A stretch of DNA of 64,000 nucleotides, from positions 24,379,001 through 24,443,000 of the forward strand of contig CM059582.1 of the NCBI GenBank assembly GCA_030407085.1, given 5' to 3'. This document shows, piece after piece, positions 37,071-49,757 of this stretch. Both the position numbers and the translations under genes were made by a program. The DNA is from Trichopria drosophilae. Its lineage: Eukaryota > Arthropoda > Insecta > Hymenoptera > Diapriidae. The notes under the pieces are model-generated. The model was not told where the DNA came from and did no database searches. It worked only from the letters and a program-made list of their open reading frames with translations. Positions within the stretch are counted from its first letter, which is position 1. Each line of letters begins with the position of its first letter.

Positions 37071-38200
37071 TACTCTTGTAGGGAAAATTAGAGGATATTC
37101 GACATAGTTTTAAGAAGCTTAGAAAAAAATTTCAGCGAAAAAAATTATGTTTTTGAGAAAAAAAATATTTTATTTTTATGAAAAAATTGCTCTATTCTCA
37201 TATTTTTCAAAAATATTAAATGGATTTTAAAGAGTGAAACCCCTTCTACAATATGTGTTAATTTGATTTGTATAGATCTCATAATGAGATAATGGCAGCG
37301 TTTTTTTTTTAAATTATTTAATTTTTGTAAAGAATCCATTAAACGTTTAAAATGAAAAAAAAAACGATAAATCATTCAAATTGCGATTATTTGTAAACCA
37401 AAACAACACGTACTCTCTTATTTTCCATACAGAATAACATATTCCAACTGCACTGTGATTTGCGACATGCCATCCGACTGCCTGCATGATCTGAGATGGA
37501 TTCGGTCAATAATGTTATTTATATCTGATAATGCAACATCTTTGCCTTTTGTAACCTTAAAAACCCGATTTTTTATCATTTTAGAGCATATTTTTAATTT
37601 CTAAGAGCACCGATTATCTTTATTTGTAAGAAGAAGGAAATGAGTTAGAAAAATAGTATGTGAATTACACTCAAATCGAGAAGTACTATTTTGCTCCCTG
37701 TGTGCAGAGAACAAAATAGCACTTTCCCTCCCTGGGAAGCAAAAATAAGTACATAAGAGTTCTCGATGTCACACTTATTTCATTAATTTTATGTTCTTTA
37801 TATAATTTCCTGAAAATGTAAAAAAACGTTATAATATCTGAAAATAACGTTTGAATAATCACATCGCTATTGGTGCTCTTGTATGAAAAAATAGTATGCG
37901 AAACATTGGATAATCTTTTTAGTAAAAATATTTTTTCAGTACTTTTACAGCTTCATAAAAAAATTCGGGTTTATACATATATTGCGCCAAATCAAAATGA
38001 ATGGTCTTACTGAGTAAATGTAAAGCAGGTTGTAACGTATGCTATTGGTTATAACCAAATGAAAAAGACGACAGTTATCCAAATGTTTTTGTTGTGAATT
38101 ATAAATCAATATGCAGTGATATACAGCGCATACAATAACATTCAGTCATACATTATATTATAATTACACTCTGCAATAATTTGGCACTTTTCTGTTATAG

Positions 38201-39870
38201 TTAACCTATCGACCGCGGCTGATCTCGAGGCTAGTCTTTGGAGTATCGTAAGGGTTGGACCAGACCAAGATACAAGAGGATTAGTCACAGAATTCTGGTT
38301 TCCTGTATGGGAACATTCTTCAATTCGTTTTGGAAACTTTGGAAATATAACTGCCAGTTGTTCGTGTCTATGGGGAACCACGGGGCCATCATGGCATGCT
38401 GCCAACGCTCAAGCAAACATTGTTCCAGGAGAGTCATATACAATAGGATGCAGTGGCGGGGCTTATTATGTCACGGGAATGAAAGTATATAATGGAGTGG
38501 GCTTTCTTGTATTTATATACGCTTCTCGAGGAGAATATCCAGTGGGCCCATCTAATCACGCTCCTGAAAATAAGAATCCGTCTGATGCACAAGCGTACGA
38601 ATGGGATGCCGTTGCACTGATAAGGACATTCATCAATTTAGAATTGGCTGGGCGTGGGGTCGGGACATTTTTGGCTGCTGGATTTTTGATCGAGTTATGT
38701 GCTGATTTGTTTTTCCCCAAAGATGCACCAAAGGATCCATGGGATGAAGTAAAGGATAAGGTTAAAATAGAAATCGATAATGCTGTTTTCGCTGTGGTTG
38801 TCGCCACACTGGGAAATGATATTAAACCTATCGAGTTTCGAATAAGAGATATCAAAAACAACATAAATGATTCCGACATTCGACGGTTGTATATAAATCT
38901 GGCTGATCAAATATATGGTTATGACACGAAATTCAGTTTTAAAGATCACGATGGCTTAGATAATACCCGAATTAATATGGCAGTTCTTCGCTTTTACTCT
39001 CGAATGATTAATTTACAAATCAATTTCTATACATTTGGAGTCACTTACAGCAAAGATTTGAAATTGACTGACAGTGATGTGAAGCGTTTAAAAAGATATT
39101 TAAAAGCTATTGTGCCTAGAGCTGTCGCACACGTAGAAAAATCTTATGCAGACAGAATACAGGATATTCTATATAACGCTAATGTAGACAATTTCTTTAA
39201 TCTCATGATGGGAGCGTATGCATCCGTAGAATGGAACGGTCGTGCCTATTATTACGATTGGTACAGAGTTGCGGCTCCTGACAAACTTCCAGAGTATGAA
39301 AATCGCACAGGACTTGGATACTCAGAATATTACGGTTATGCTTCACCAAATCTTTATAAACAAGCGTTTCTTTATCACGGAGCACCCCCGCTAACACCAA
39401 GAATGACGGGACCTATAACGAGAAGTCAGTGGACCGCTTTTCGAGTGTACCAATGTTGGAATGTTAACTTATGCGGCTTGGAAACATGGTTCGACAATGG
39501 TGATTACCATGCAATGGGTGAATTATGGGACTCGCCTAAAGATAAAGTTGAATTTAATGGACGTCGTGTTGTTGGCTTAGTAACAGCTGGACAAGGATGT
39601 GTGCGTGGGTTGATATTTTTAATGGAAGATGAATCAAAATATACCTACGGACATTCGCATGATACGTGGCCCCGTGTATTTAGTAAACCACATTATTACA
39701 TAGCTTCCATTTTCGTATCAAATGATTTACCTCGTTTGGGCAGTCAAATTGTAAACGTGGCTGTTTCATTCCAAATGCATCCCGACACATACAAACAATC
39801 AAATGATACAATACCTGACCGCATTCGTGATTTATTGGGAGAAATAAAAGACGAGTCATCGTTACAATAA
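38201..39870 (+). CDS. Secreted protein gene B, exon 2 (mature protein, family unrecognised)
   Basis: Encodes 556 codons after a TTTTCTGTTATAG acceptor; the full precursor is 577 residues. Read side by side with gene A exon 2, I see two base differences: Val to Ile in the FxYASRG segment and Gly to Ala in the AVxHVEKS segment. Gene C shares the B residue at both sites, so the private changes are in A. The domain layout, seven cysteines and sequons are as in gene A. The first in-frame ATG of the exon is at 38479, but the real start is in exon 1, so a start there would lose the N-terminal beta-rich domain. No defect is seen; it looks fully functional. Confidence 0.88.
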
Positions 39871-39999
39871 TAGTACAATACTGCTCTACTAAATATGTAC
39901 AGTTTTCGATCTGAGGCATTCCACATATTTTCACAAAATTTTAAGTAGAAGCGACGTAATTCGAATAAGATATTCGAATAATATTGGAAAACTTCACGA

Positions 40000-40005
40000 A
40001 ATAAA
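40000..40005 (+). terminator. Poly(A) signal of gene B
   Basis: AATAAA 130 bp after the stop, in the 3' flank that is nearly identical to gene A up to about 40240. After that point the two flanks diverge. Confidence 0.5.
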
Positions 40006-40999
40006 CAACTTGGTTAGGACAATGAATAAATTGTTTGTCCCAGCTATGCGACTTATTGCCTGAGATCCTGACGAAAAATTGGTTGGGACGACCATGTGCA
40101 GTTGGCTGGATTTAAAATGGTTATGACAATTATTTTCTTCGTTGCATGTATTAAGTTTAATTAATTAAAGAACAATTTTTTATTGTTATTTGTCCCGATA
40201 CACCACACTGTAGTTCTAGAATATTTGAAGTGGACAAAAGCTTGCTTTTAAAATAATTTTGCAAGGTTTTACGTAAAATTGACAAGTTATAAAATAATTT
40301 TTTTCAATCCATTTAATGAAATATTTAAAAAATGAGTTTACGGTACTATTTTTATTTCTTTTAATAACTTTAGAAAACTTCAAATTATTTTAACTTCCTA
40401 TTTCCTACTCCTCCGGGAATATATTTCTGTATTTCGATTATGTTAGTCATTGGGAAAAATAACCTATAATAATCATACAAACTACTTGGTTCAACTTTAA
40501 ATTAACAACAGTTAATGCTAAAGGAACTACCCCAATTTATTTAATTAGACGTATAAAGCAAGTTTATAGTTGTAAAACCCAATTATTATGCAACCAATTC
40601 GTTTTTTTCGGGAATTCGTGTAAGTTTGTACAGTGATCAATTTAAGGCACACAGACTTTGTAAAATTATTATATATAATGTAAACTACTTCTTTTTTCTC
40701 TCAGAAGTTTAAAAAGACAAGATTACTTATCAAATATAGTTAACCGGATGATTTCATTTTTTATAATCGAAGGTCGACTTCAATTCCGCGATGTTTGATT
40801 TATACTGAATATATCGCCTTTCGGCTGTTAGCATCGAATTAGCATACGATATGCTTCGAAATAGGTACAAGATTTTTCAAAGACAATAATGAACCGATCG
40901 ATTTTAGTTTATATAACGGAAACATTTGTTATAACATATATTTCGGCTTTTGATTGTGAATTTTCACACGATGTAATTTTATGATAATAGTATATGTTT

Positions 41000-42886
41000 A
41001 ATATAAAATTATGTCTTCGCCATTCGAAAGAAATGTTTTTTTGTATTTCTGAAGAGTGTAAGTAAAAAATTTTACAATATAAATGTTCGTTATTGTTATC
41101 CGAGTCCCGTACTTCTTCAAACATTACAATGCAGACATACACTGAGAGAAGTTTAAGATTACAGAGGTGCTAGCAGAGATACATGTAGTACAAAACGGGA
41201 GATGGCTGCCGTTCATCAATTAATATGACGATTACCTTAGTTTGGTGTACTAGTGAAAAAGGAACTAAGCCATACTATATACAAATGGAGATTTGGCATA
41301 ACAATCGTTTTTTATTTTGGAACAGCAGCCATCTTAAAAGTTACACGTTGATTATCTTAGATCACTCCTCTACTCCACTATACCAACAACTGATGTCTAA
41401 ACTTTTCTCAATGTATGGAAAGTTCCTGCACGGAGAAAAATAACCGGCTAAATCTGCCGAAAAATCCGCAGATTCTACCAATTTTATCCTATAGGGATAG
41501 CTGTTGGAATTCCGTTAGGGATAGCCGATAATTTCAGCTAAATTTACTGAAAAAGTCCGCAAATTTAGCGGAACAAATCTGCTAATGTAGCGGAAATTTA
41601 GAGCTAAGCGCGAATTGAGTAGGGTTAAGGCTACATTAGCGGAATCAAAACAGCTAAAATTGCAGATATTTTCGGCAATTCCAGCCGAAAATTTTAGCTG
41701 ATATGAATCAGCTAATCCAGCGGAGTCATTTTTCTCCGTGTGATATATGTGTTACCTGGCGGTCATTTTTTGTTCGCATACCAAGTATTAACGCCGATTA
41801 TAACAAAATTATCGATTATAAAATCAAATGGTGCTTGGATATAATAAGGCACCGTAAGATTTATTCTCTGATGACACCAGCTGCTGAAATACACTTAACG
41901 AGAAATTAGAGATAAAATAGTAACTTTTGCGAGTCAAATTCTCTACCAACAGCTGGGCTAAACAAAGTGAGGTATTGTACAATCTTATTTCTTTGTTATA
42001 TTAGAACCTTTGACAAAGTCATTAAATGGCTATTCACGATTTTTACAGTAGGACTATTATTGGCAATGCCGTTTATCGCATCACGTTTTCAGTCTACAAA
42101 TTAATATCAAGCAATTCCTGATAAATTACATAATTGCACCGGTATGGATCAGAAATATCGAACAATGGAGCGGCTAACCTTTAAATGCCATATTTTTTAG
42201 GACTTTTCTGCATACTCCAGCAATGTAAGTTGCAATTTCTCTACCAAAGTATAAAATAGTATTAATGAATTTCAGTAAATTATAATAAAAAGCTAGTGTT
42301 GGCGTGGTGCCCTTCGCTGAAGAAAAGAATATATGAATGGATTCTATAATATTTTAGACAGTGGAGTGTTTGGGAATAGTAATAATTCTTCGGTTCGTAG
42401 AGTATACCAATTATTCTTTATTATTATAATTCCTGTAAACTGAAGAACACAGTCTTTCATTACACTCTAAATCAAAACTACACTTTCGAGGAATCCGTAC
42501 CACGGATTCAGTAACGTTTTGGATAGAAGAATATTTGGTTATAAGAATAATTCTATGGTTTGCATAGTACTCCAGTCATTGTATTCCGTGCTTCTGTACC
42601 GAATAATTAGACGCTGTCTCATGCCATTAAAAAAATACTCAAGGAAGAATTGCACAAAGATTATTAAATAATATTTTAGGCATTAAAATGTGTCGGTAGA
42701 AGAATCATTCTTTATTTCGTATTTTGCTCCAATTGTTGAATATTTAATTGTAATGTGTATACAAAATATACTGGAATGGAACTGTAGAAAGTATTGAATA
42801 ACATTTTGCATTGGAATATTCAGGTATTTAAACAATTCTTTCAACAATTCCTTTTTCCAGGCCTGATTTGCATAATATTAGTGTTA
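41000..42886. other. Interval between genes B and C, left part; no gene recognised
   Basis: Holds the palindromic element 41429-41740. At about 42340-42840 there are three or four degenerate copies of a ~160-180 bp unit (ATTTTAGxCAxT..., AGAAGAATxATTC..., CCAATTxTT...). Short plus-strand frames here have no recognisable motif. Confidence 0.4.
41429..41740. mobile_element. Short palindromic MITE-like element
   Basis: Begins CACGGAGAAAAATAACCGGC and ends with the inverted GTCATTTTTCTCCGTG. Inside, GCTAAATTTxCxGAAAA and its complement recur on both sides of the centre, giving an imperfect hairpin over most of its 312 bp. There is no coding capacity. I could not confirm a target duplication. Confidence 0.6.
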
Positions 42887-43352
42887 GGCGCGATGGTCGT
42901 GCGGGCTAAGGCGTCAGTCTTAGTCCGCCCGAACTGAACGTCGCGAAGGGCCCGAGTTCGAATCCCCGTCCTGCAATTTTCTCTGCTTATGTCCAGTGTG
43001 GAATAACCGGGGAACTTTGCTGGGTGAAGGTACGAATTTGGGACCGCTGCCGACCCCCGTCGGCAGTTATCGGTACCGTCAGCGTCTTATCCGCGGTCGG
43101 TACGTCGTGGGTCTTATCTCGGATAAAGAGGGGATAAGCCCCGCGTCGTACTCGCTAAGGCACAGACCGCCGAATCTGCTGGTGGTACCGATATTGGGGT
43201 AGGGGGGACTGGCTCTGGGTGGGTGTTGTGTTGTATATGCCTAGTTCTGTCATTGTACTGTCTGTTTCTGTCCTGTACCTCTCCACCCGAGAGCCGACCC
43301 GCAAATAGACAAATCGTCATTAACGCGGGGTAAAATAACCTGTCCTTTGTCC
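42887..43352 (+). mobile_element. tRNA-derived SINE with 8-bp target duplication
   Basis: The head is tRNA-like. Its A box (TGGTCGTGCGGGCTAAGGCG) is of the Leu/Ser type, and its B box is GAGTTCGAATCCC with the usual spacing, so Pol III would start near the left end. The element is far more GC-rich than its surroundings. TAGTGTTA flanks both ends (42879-42886 and 43353-43360). Length is 466 bp. The 68-codon frame at 42996-43202 is inside the SINE body and not a gene. Confidence 0.85.
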
Positions 43353-43650
43353 TAGTGTTAAGGGAGGTAGTAACTATTTTAATGTTTTTTTTTAAGATTT
43401 TTGCAACATTTTCTACTGAAACCTTATATCTGAAGGCAACTGATTATTTGTTCGTTGTGGTTACTGTCATTATTTCTATTGTTTATATTTAAAAGAATTA
43501 AACTTTTTTGGTACCCTGGTGTATCAATTAGGGCAGGATAACCATAGTCTAACCAAACTTTTTCAATCATATTTAGATTTTCAACTCACAAATCTCAGAA
43601 ACCTTTAAATTTTAGGCCATAAAAGTCTTCTTTTCGGCACATCCTTGAAA

Positions 43651-44062
43651 AGAGGATGCCCACGAGTATAGGTGATGTCCGCCCTCGAATTGGAACCTCT
43701 GAAACCGAAAAATTGAGGTAGCGTATGATGAGAACTCCTAATGGAAAATTCGATTGCTTTATCATCTGGGAAAGTTTAAAAAATCGTTGTCAAAGTCGCG
43801 GATTATACGTAGAAAAATGGTGGGATCTAAGTAGTAACAGTCCGTACGTACTACGAACAACACACAGTGCTGCCTATTACTACTGAAATTACTGGATTTT
43901 CCTATATGTATAATTCGCGACTTTAAAGACGTTTTTTAAAACTTTCCTGCATCATAAAACAATCGAATTTGCCATTAGATGTTAGTTTTCATCATGCTCT
44001 AACCGAATTTGTTAGTTTCCACCTCAGCGGCAGAAATCACCTATACTCGTGGGCATTCTCTT
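43651..44062. mobile_element. Foldback element
   Basis: GATGCCCACGAGTATAGGTG at the left end is repeated in inverted form at the right end (CACCTATACTCGTGGGCATT). Arms of about 170-190 bp match with substitutions (for example GATTGTTTTATxAT / ATxATAAAACAATC-type stretches). The centre is near 43856. No coding capacity. Confidence 0.75.
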
Positions 44063-44163
44063 TATGTATTTTAATATATAGGTCAATATATACTAAATTA
44101 CACTATGTGTTTCACGCTTTAAGCAACGGTCAAGAATTTTTAAATTATTTTTGCTAAGCGATT

Positions 44164-44880
44164 TAGAGAGTTACTTCGACCCAGACCATAGGTCTAGCAA
44201 AGTATTGAATTTGGTCAGTTCACTAGTATTCTTTCAGTTCTCTGATTACAAATCTACAATTGGAATGTGTTAATTTAATATGGTGCAAACAATGATTTAC
44301 TTACGTATTTTTTAATCTCTTCGACCCAGACTACAGGTCTGGCGAAGTATTGAATGTGGTCAGTTCCCACCAAAAATGACCCTATAGTTTTTCATCAAAT
44401 GTCAACGTTTCAGACCCTAAGGAACCCAAAGCAACAATAAAAAAATTGGGATCCGTTAGGTTGTACGTCCGTCCGTCAGTCCGTCCGTGTGTATGTTTTC
44501 AAAATTTTGTATACTTATTTTTTTTTTAAATACGTGTCTTGGCATAACTTGATGTAATTAGATTTTGGCGCAGATCCATCTGTCCATTACTAAAAAACAT
44601 TAGCCCCAATTACGTTTCGTCGTAGTTTTTTGAATTTCTTTTGTAAAAATACAAATTTGATTGAAATACGTTTCAAAAACAGAAACAGAGCATTAAATTC
44701 TCTACAAAAGAGGTTATAAGCAGTGTCTTCTTAAAGTCAACGCTAATTCTATAAAAACTGTTTTGAAATGCGTATGACTGTAATCTGACGAAGTATTGAA
44801 TTTGGTCTCCTCGGCAAAAATTTACCCTATAGTTTTTCATCAAATGTCGACGTTTCAGATGAAAAAAGTGGTGGGGGGAG
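44164..44880. repeat. Dispersed repeat family 3, three tandem partial copies
   Basis: Three partial copies start near 44164, 44320 and 44785. They share CTTCGACCCAGAC, TAGGTCTxGC(G/A)AAGTATTGAAT, CCCTATAGTTTTTCATCAAA and TGTCxACGTTTCAGA. The middle one includes a CCGTCCGTCAGTCCGTCCG tract at about 44466. An inverted relative lies at 59810-59895. There is no coding capacity that I recognise. Confidence 0.65.
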
Positions 44881-45210
44881 GGGGGCTGTCGGGGATATAT
44901 CGACACTGCAACAATTGAAGCTTCGCCGTCCCTCGGGAGCGGTGATCATCTACAGGCGCAAAAGTTATTTTATGATATCTGTTAGAAATCTGTTTAACAC
45001 TTTTAATATATTTGAAGGATTGAAGGATATCTTTTAGACATTTTTAAAACATCTTTTTGCTCATTGGGAGCATTCCATATATCTTAATAATACCCACAGC
45101 TGATTAATAAAACATAGTAAACATGTAATATGTATCGAATAGTCTATTACAAAACAAGTGCATGAAGTAAGTGTTTTACAATATTATTTATTAATATTAC
45201 GGCTGGCCTG

Positions 45211-45371
45211 TGGTCGACGATGACGACGATGACAACGATGACAACGATGACGACGATGACATTGATGATGATGATGACAACGATGACGACGATGACAACG
45301 ATGACGACGATGACGACGATTATGACCACGACGATGAGGACGATGACGAAGATTATGACGACGACGATGAG

Positions 45372-45410
<39 letters not shown>

Positions 45411-45412
45411 AT
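45211..45412. repeat. (GACGAT)n-type microsatellite
   Basis: About 200 bp of GACGATGACGACGATGACAA-like repeats. The long frames over it translate to poly-Asp, poly-Thr/Met or poly-Val/Ile and are artefacts. Confidence 0.95.
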
Positions 45413-45419
45413 TGGCTCG

Positions 45420-48400
45420 ACTATTGACACTAAACGTATTTTAAAATCTTATTTAATTTTTACCCCATTGAAGCATTTTACATAGATCATGAATGGGAAT
45501 TCTCATTTTTTTCAAGGTCTCGGTCATTTTTTTGGAATAATGATACAACTTTCGTTCTTTTAAACCTCACCACTGGTATTATTTTATTGAACGTCGAAGC
45601 ATCACGTCTATCAAGAATTCATTTCGAGCGTTGTCGTCGTAGCCAGCATGGTTTTACACCACTTAACAACATCACGCATACCATATCTTTCAGGGCTCGT
45701 CAGCATACCTCTTGGCTGTAAGTTTTATTATTTTTTTCATACTTTACTGAATTCCCCTGCAATGCTTACCTGTTCCTGTTTAACCCTTTTCGTCACACAT
45801 AAGTAATGTTACGAAAACGTCGAAAATTGTGTGAAAATTAGACAAATAATCGGTATAAACCCATTGTGTCTAATTAATTTGAGGTTATGAGATTATGAAT
45901 AAATCATGATGAGACTAGGTATTCACAGATGATAAGAATTACTTTTTCATTTCAATTCTCCATGATTTGAGCCGTTACACCTTCAAATAATCGATATTTG
46001 TGCGAGAAAATTCAAACTTACAACTTCCAGACGCCATCTTGAAACCGCCATTTTGTTTTTTGAAAAAAATCCGACGGGAGAAGAATGGTCTGAGCAAAAA
46101 GACGCGATTAATATGTTTTGCAATGATCAGCACTGCCCTTTTCAATGTCAAAAAACGCAATTATTGGGAAAAAATGTCGAAAAAACCAGTATTTTTTTCG
46201 AAAAAATGATCATAATTTTTTTCTCTGTAATTTCCGGCTGTTTCTGGCCACGGCAATTGAAAGAGGAGGTCCAAATCTAGCGATTTTGACTTATTTCAAT
46301 TTTTTTAACGCTGTTTGGAACAAAAGTTACATCGTTGAAAGTGGTGTCCAAATTCTGGACTTTTGGGACGAATAGGGTTAAGTAGATTAAACTTATATCC
46401 ATCAAATTTAGTAGGACACAACATCTTGGATTTATTGCATTGGAATTCTTAGTAGATACTTAAAATTTGAAAATTTCATACCTCTGTGTAAAAGGATATT
46501 GGGTTCAGATATATTTAAATGGTAGGAATCAACTATGAATTATCTAACTCTTATATCCTAACTGTCTCAACAATTACATACACCATTTTAATGAGTTTCT
46601 TCTTTATTTTTTTTGAAGACTCCGTACTTAATTGCACTCTTTGATGTTCAGCATGCAACTCCTTCCCTTTCTACAAAATATTTCCTCGTATTCTGTGGAA
46701 GCAACTATTCCATTTCAATTGCTTATCGTCTGACCAATATCGTCTTCGTGCTTCACGATTTATGGCATTCTTGGGACTTATTTTACCTTTGCATATTTAA
46801 TTTTATGTCAAAATTGCAAATAGATATTAATTTTAAAATTAGGTCATTAAGAAGGTTTAAAAAAGAAAATGCAATCCTTTGTTTATTCTGCCATTTGAAT
46901 GACTATTAATGAATTTCCGAGGCAACCAAACAATTTCCCTATTACATACATATATAAATTCTAGCATTTTAACTTATTGTATTAGCACCAATATAAAAAT
47001 TTAATTGTTTGAGTAACAGAGACTGAAATCATACTGATACACTTGATAAATTTTACCAAACCGCGTTACTTTGCCAATTATTCGCATTGTCGTCCATACT
47101 TATAATGTGACATTTTAAAAATCGAATTTCGCGTCATCGTTATCGTGAAGCGGATTGAAAACGAAACGAAATGCAATACATTATTGCACGTTTTCGCGTC
47201 AACACTTTCCTTTTAATTGCAATTTATCTCCAGAGGATTCAGACTGGCCTCTTCTTTCCATAGAACTCAATTCAACGAAAGTCCAAAATGCATCCATTAC
47301 TATTGAAGCGTCCCCCTTGTTCGGCAAGACCCGTTTGACGGAAAATTTATCATAGTTGAACATTACACAGATTGAACTTCAACGATTGAAAAGCCAGCCA
47401 AACAATTAAAGAGCTACTAGACATTCGATGATTATCATAATTGGAATTGTAGATAATGGCAGCGTTCTTCCCGCGCACTTCAACAAAATATCATGGAGAA
47501 AATAATTAAAATGTGCACAAATGTTTACCTCGCGATCTTTCTTGTAAATTACATAATGACATTTTCGAAACTTTTCATTCCCTGATTTTCGCTCATGACG
47601 CTTATAACCCAACCAACACAATCCATCCTGGGATGTCCTCAGGAGCCCTTAAAGATATCCTGAGCCTGGCTTGTGTTCTTTGGGAAACGAATTTAGAAAC
47701 TGCAATAGGTACATATAATCTATCCTGTGTTTTCAAACTTTGCTGTTTAATTAATTAAAATTGATTTCTTGCAAATATGCATGCAATTAAGCTAGCTCAA
47801 ATATAAATACATAGCAAATATTAAAAGCACAAAATACAACTGAGTTTAGGGAAATATGTTGTAAATTTGGCTAATTAAGCTGAAATGTGAAATTACGTTA
47901 ACTTCCCAAAATAAAATTAAAGCTCACTGACACTGCAAATTTTATATTTCATTTAATTTTTTCTCCTAAAGGAGCAATCGCTGCTGCCCATAAAACTGTG
48001 AGAGATACACACCAAATACAATAATTTTAGTCGGTTTTTGTATTCTGTAGAAATGATAATTGACCCGGATCCAATTTTGCATTAGAAAGCACTTTCATAA
48101 AAACGAACGAGTTGAACTTCACTTTTTAGGAGAAATGGTGAAACGCTAAATGATTAAATTTCCAATTTGATATCTAATATATTAATTTCTGTGATTTCGA
48201 ATTAGTATTTCACAAGTAGCTGCATTAGAAAATAGCCGACAAAATTTGTTTATAATTTTGTAAACTATTTTTTATGATAGGTGGGTTACTAGACATTAAT
48301 AATTATTCTGATAAAGAATGCAAAGAAGGAGATTATTTTTATTTTTTTGTTGATTATATAACAAGTGCGTTGCATGGAAAGGGTAATTGCAAATTGTTTA

Positions 48401-48457
48401 TGTACTTACGCAATTGTTTTTTTAGTATATTCCTTTCACATGATACCAGTATTAAAT
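45420..48457. other. Interval upstream of gene C, no gene recognised
   Basis: AT-rich. Several 60-100-codon frames occur (for example 46613-46909 and 47513-47758 on the plus strand), but none shows a domain, signal peptide or splice-supported continuation that I can identify. Confidence 0.4.
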
Positions 48458-48554
48458 GATAAGAAGAATGTATGTGGATAATGGACTAGGCGGTTTTATA
48501 GAAAGCGCTCTCAACGATAAGCATATCATTCTGAGTCCAGCAGGGGCCTGGACT
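48458..48554 (+). promoter_or_regulatory. Promoter of gene C: GATA sites, TATA box, AGTCCAG inverted repeat
   Basis: GATAAG at 48458, TATAGAAA at 48497-48504, a further GATAAG at 48516, and AGTCCAG-N7-CTGGACT at 48534-48554. Stem sequence, loop length and distance from TATA match gene A although the loops differ, which argues for selection on the stem. The ATG follows at 48593. Confidence 0.7.
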
Positions 48555-48592
48555 ACATAATAGTATCCTAACTTCGGTATTAGCTTTCAAGG

Positions 48593-48650
48593 ATGGTATC
48601 CTTTAGTCCAACAAGAAATGTATTATTGCTGGGAATTATAGCATATTGTA
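48593..48650 (+). CDS. Secreted protein gene C, exon 1 (signal peptide)
   Basis: ATG at 48593 opens 19 codons plus one base, ending at a GTAAGT donor (48651). The peptide keeps the layout of A and B (TRN, then VLLLGIIAYC) but is one codon shorter than A. The split codon (A + TC = Ile) joins in phase to exon 2 at 56622. The intron is 7,971 bp, enlarged by several mobile elements. Confidence 0.82.
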
Positions 48651-49757
48651 GTAAGTTTCTGTGCATATGACTATATTAATTTTCGAGAGCGTAATAGTTT
48701 TTTTTTTAATAAAAATACTCCAAGGATTTATTATTTATAATATTTTATGTTATTTAACAAAAACACATAATCACTTTATAGAAAAATAGTTGCATATATA
48801 TTTTTTGGATATTTGTCCACTGTTGAAATAACTGTGGAATTCGGTTTTATGTTGACTTTTTAATATTACACATTTTTAGAAGTGAGGTCCCCATCATAGT
48901 TCACCCAATGCATGTCAAGAAATATTTTTTTATTCGTATTTTATAATAAAAAATAAATGCCAAAATTATTTCTGTTCATAAGGAATAGGGTTTATTATAA
49001 ACCGTCTTAAAATATTTTCCTTTATAAAAGCATCGGTAATACGAAGATATGAAGAATAAGACAGCAAATATAATTGCATGTATAACATTTCCACAAAAAG
49101 TTTATGTCCGATATTTCAATTGCTTAAATTTCGGAAAATATTGATTAATAATTCCAAATTCTACGGATATTTAAAGAAATTATATAATTATATAATAAAG
49201 ATTAATATATAAAAATATATAAAATTAATATATAATAAAAATATAATAAAGAAATTATATAATAAAGATTGTAAATATTCTAATCTTAATTTTTAGTAGT
49301 GTTTGAAGTATTCGATATTATTATGGAATTTAACCACTTTGAGCTTTTAACTTAAATCTTAAATCTTAAAATAATAAATGTAGGGCTGAAATGAATCTAC
49401 AAGGACTCGATATAAGAAAAAAATTCACGTCTCTAAAAGACATCAGTAACATTGCAATTATTCGATTATATTAGATGAATTAGTATTTTTCTTTGAATAA
49501 AGTGAATTCAAAAGACACCGAGCTACAAGTTAAGGTATAAAAAGTGATTTTCTTAACCGAGTGCGGAAAATAGTACTTTCCCTCATTAGTGCCAAATTTC
49601 AAGATCCAGATAAAAATGTTTCCTTTAAATTGAAAAAATATAAAGTTATATTTAATATATTTACTTTAGTTATATTTATATTTAATCTGTAAAATAATTG
49701 ATAAACTTACTATTCAATATGAAAATATGTATTTAGTATAAAATTGTCTTACATTAA

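Noticed and set aside
42996..43202. 68-codon GC-rich plus-strand frame
   Set aside because: It lies within the tRNA-derived SINE body.
45210..45485. Asp-rich 91-codon frame
   Set aside because: It is a direct translation of the GACGAT microsatellite.
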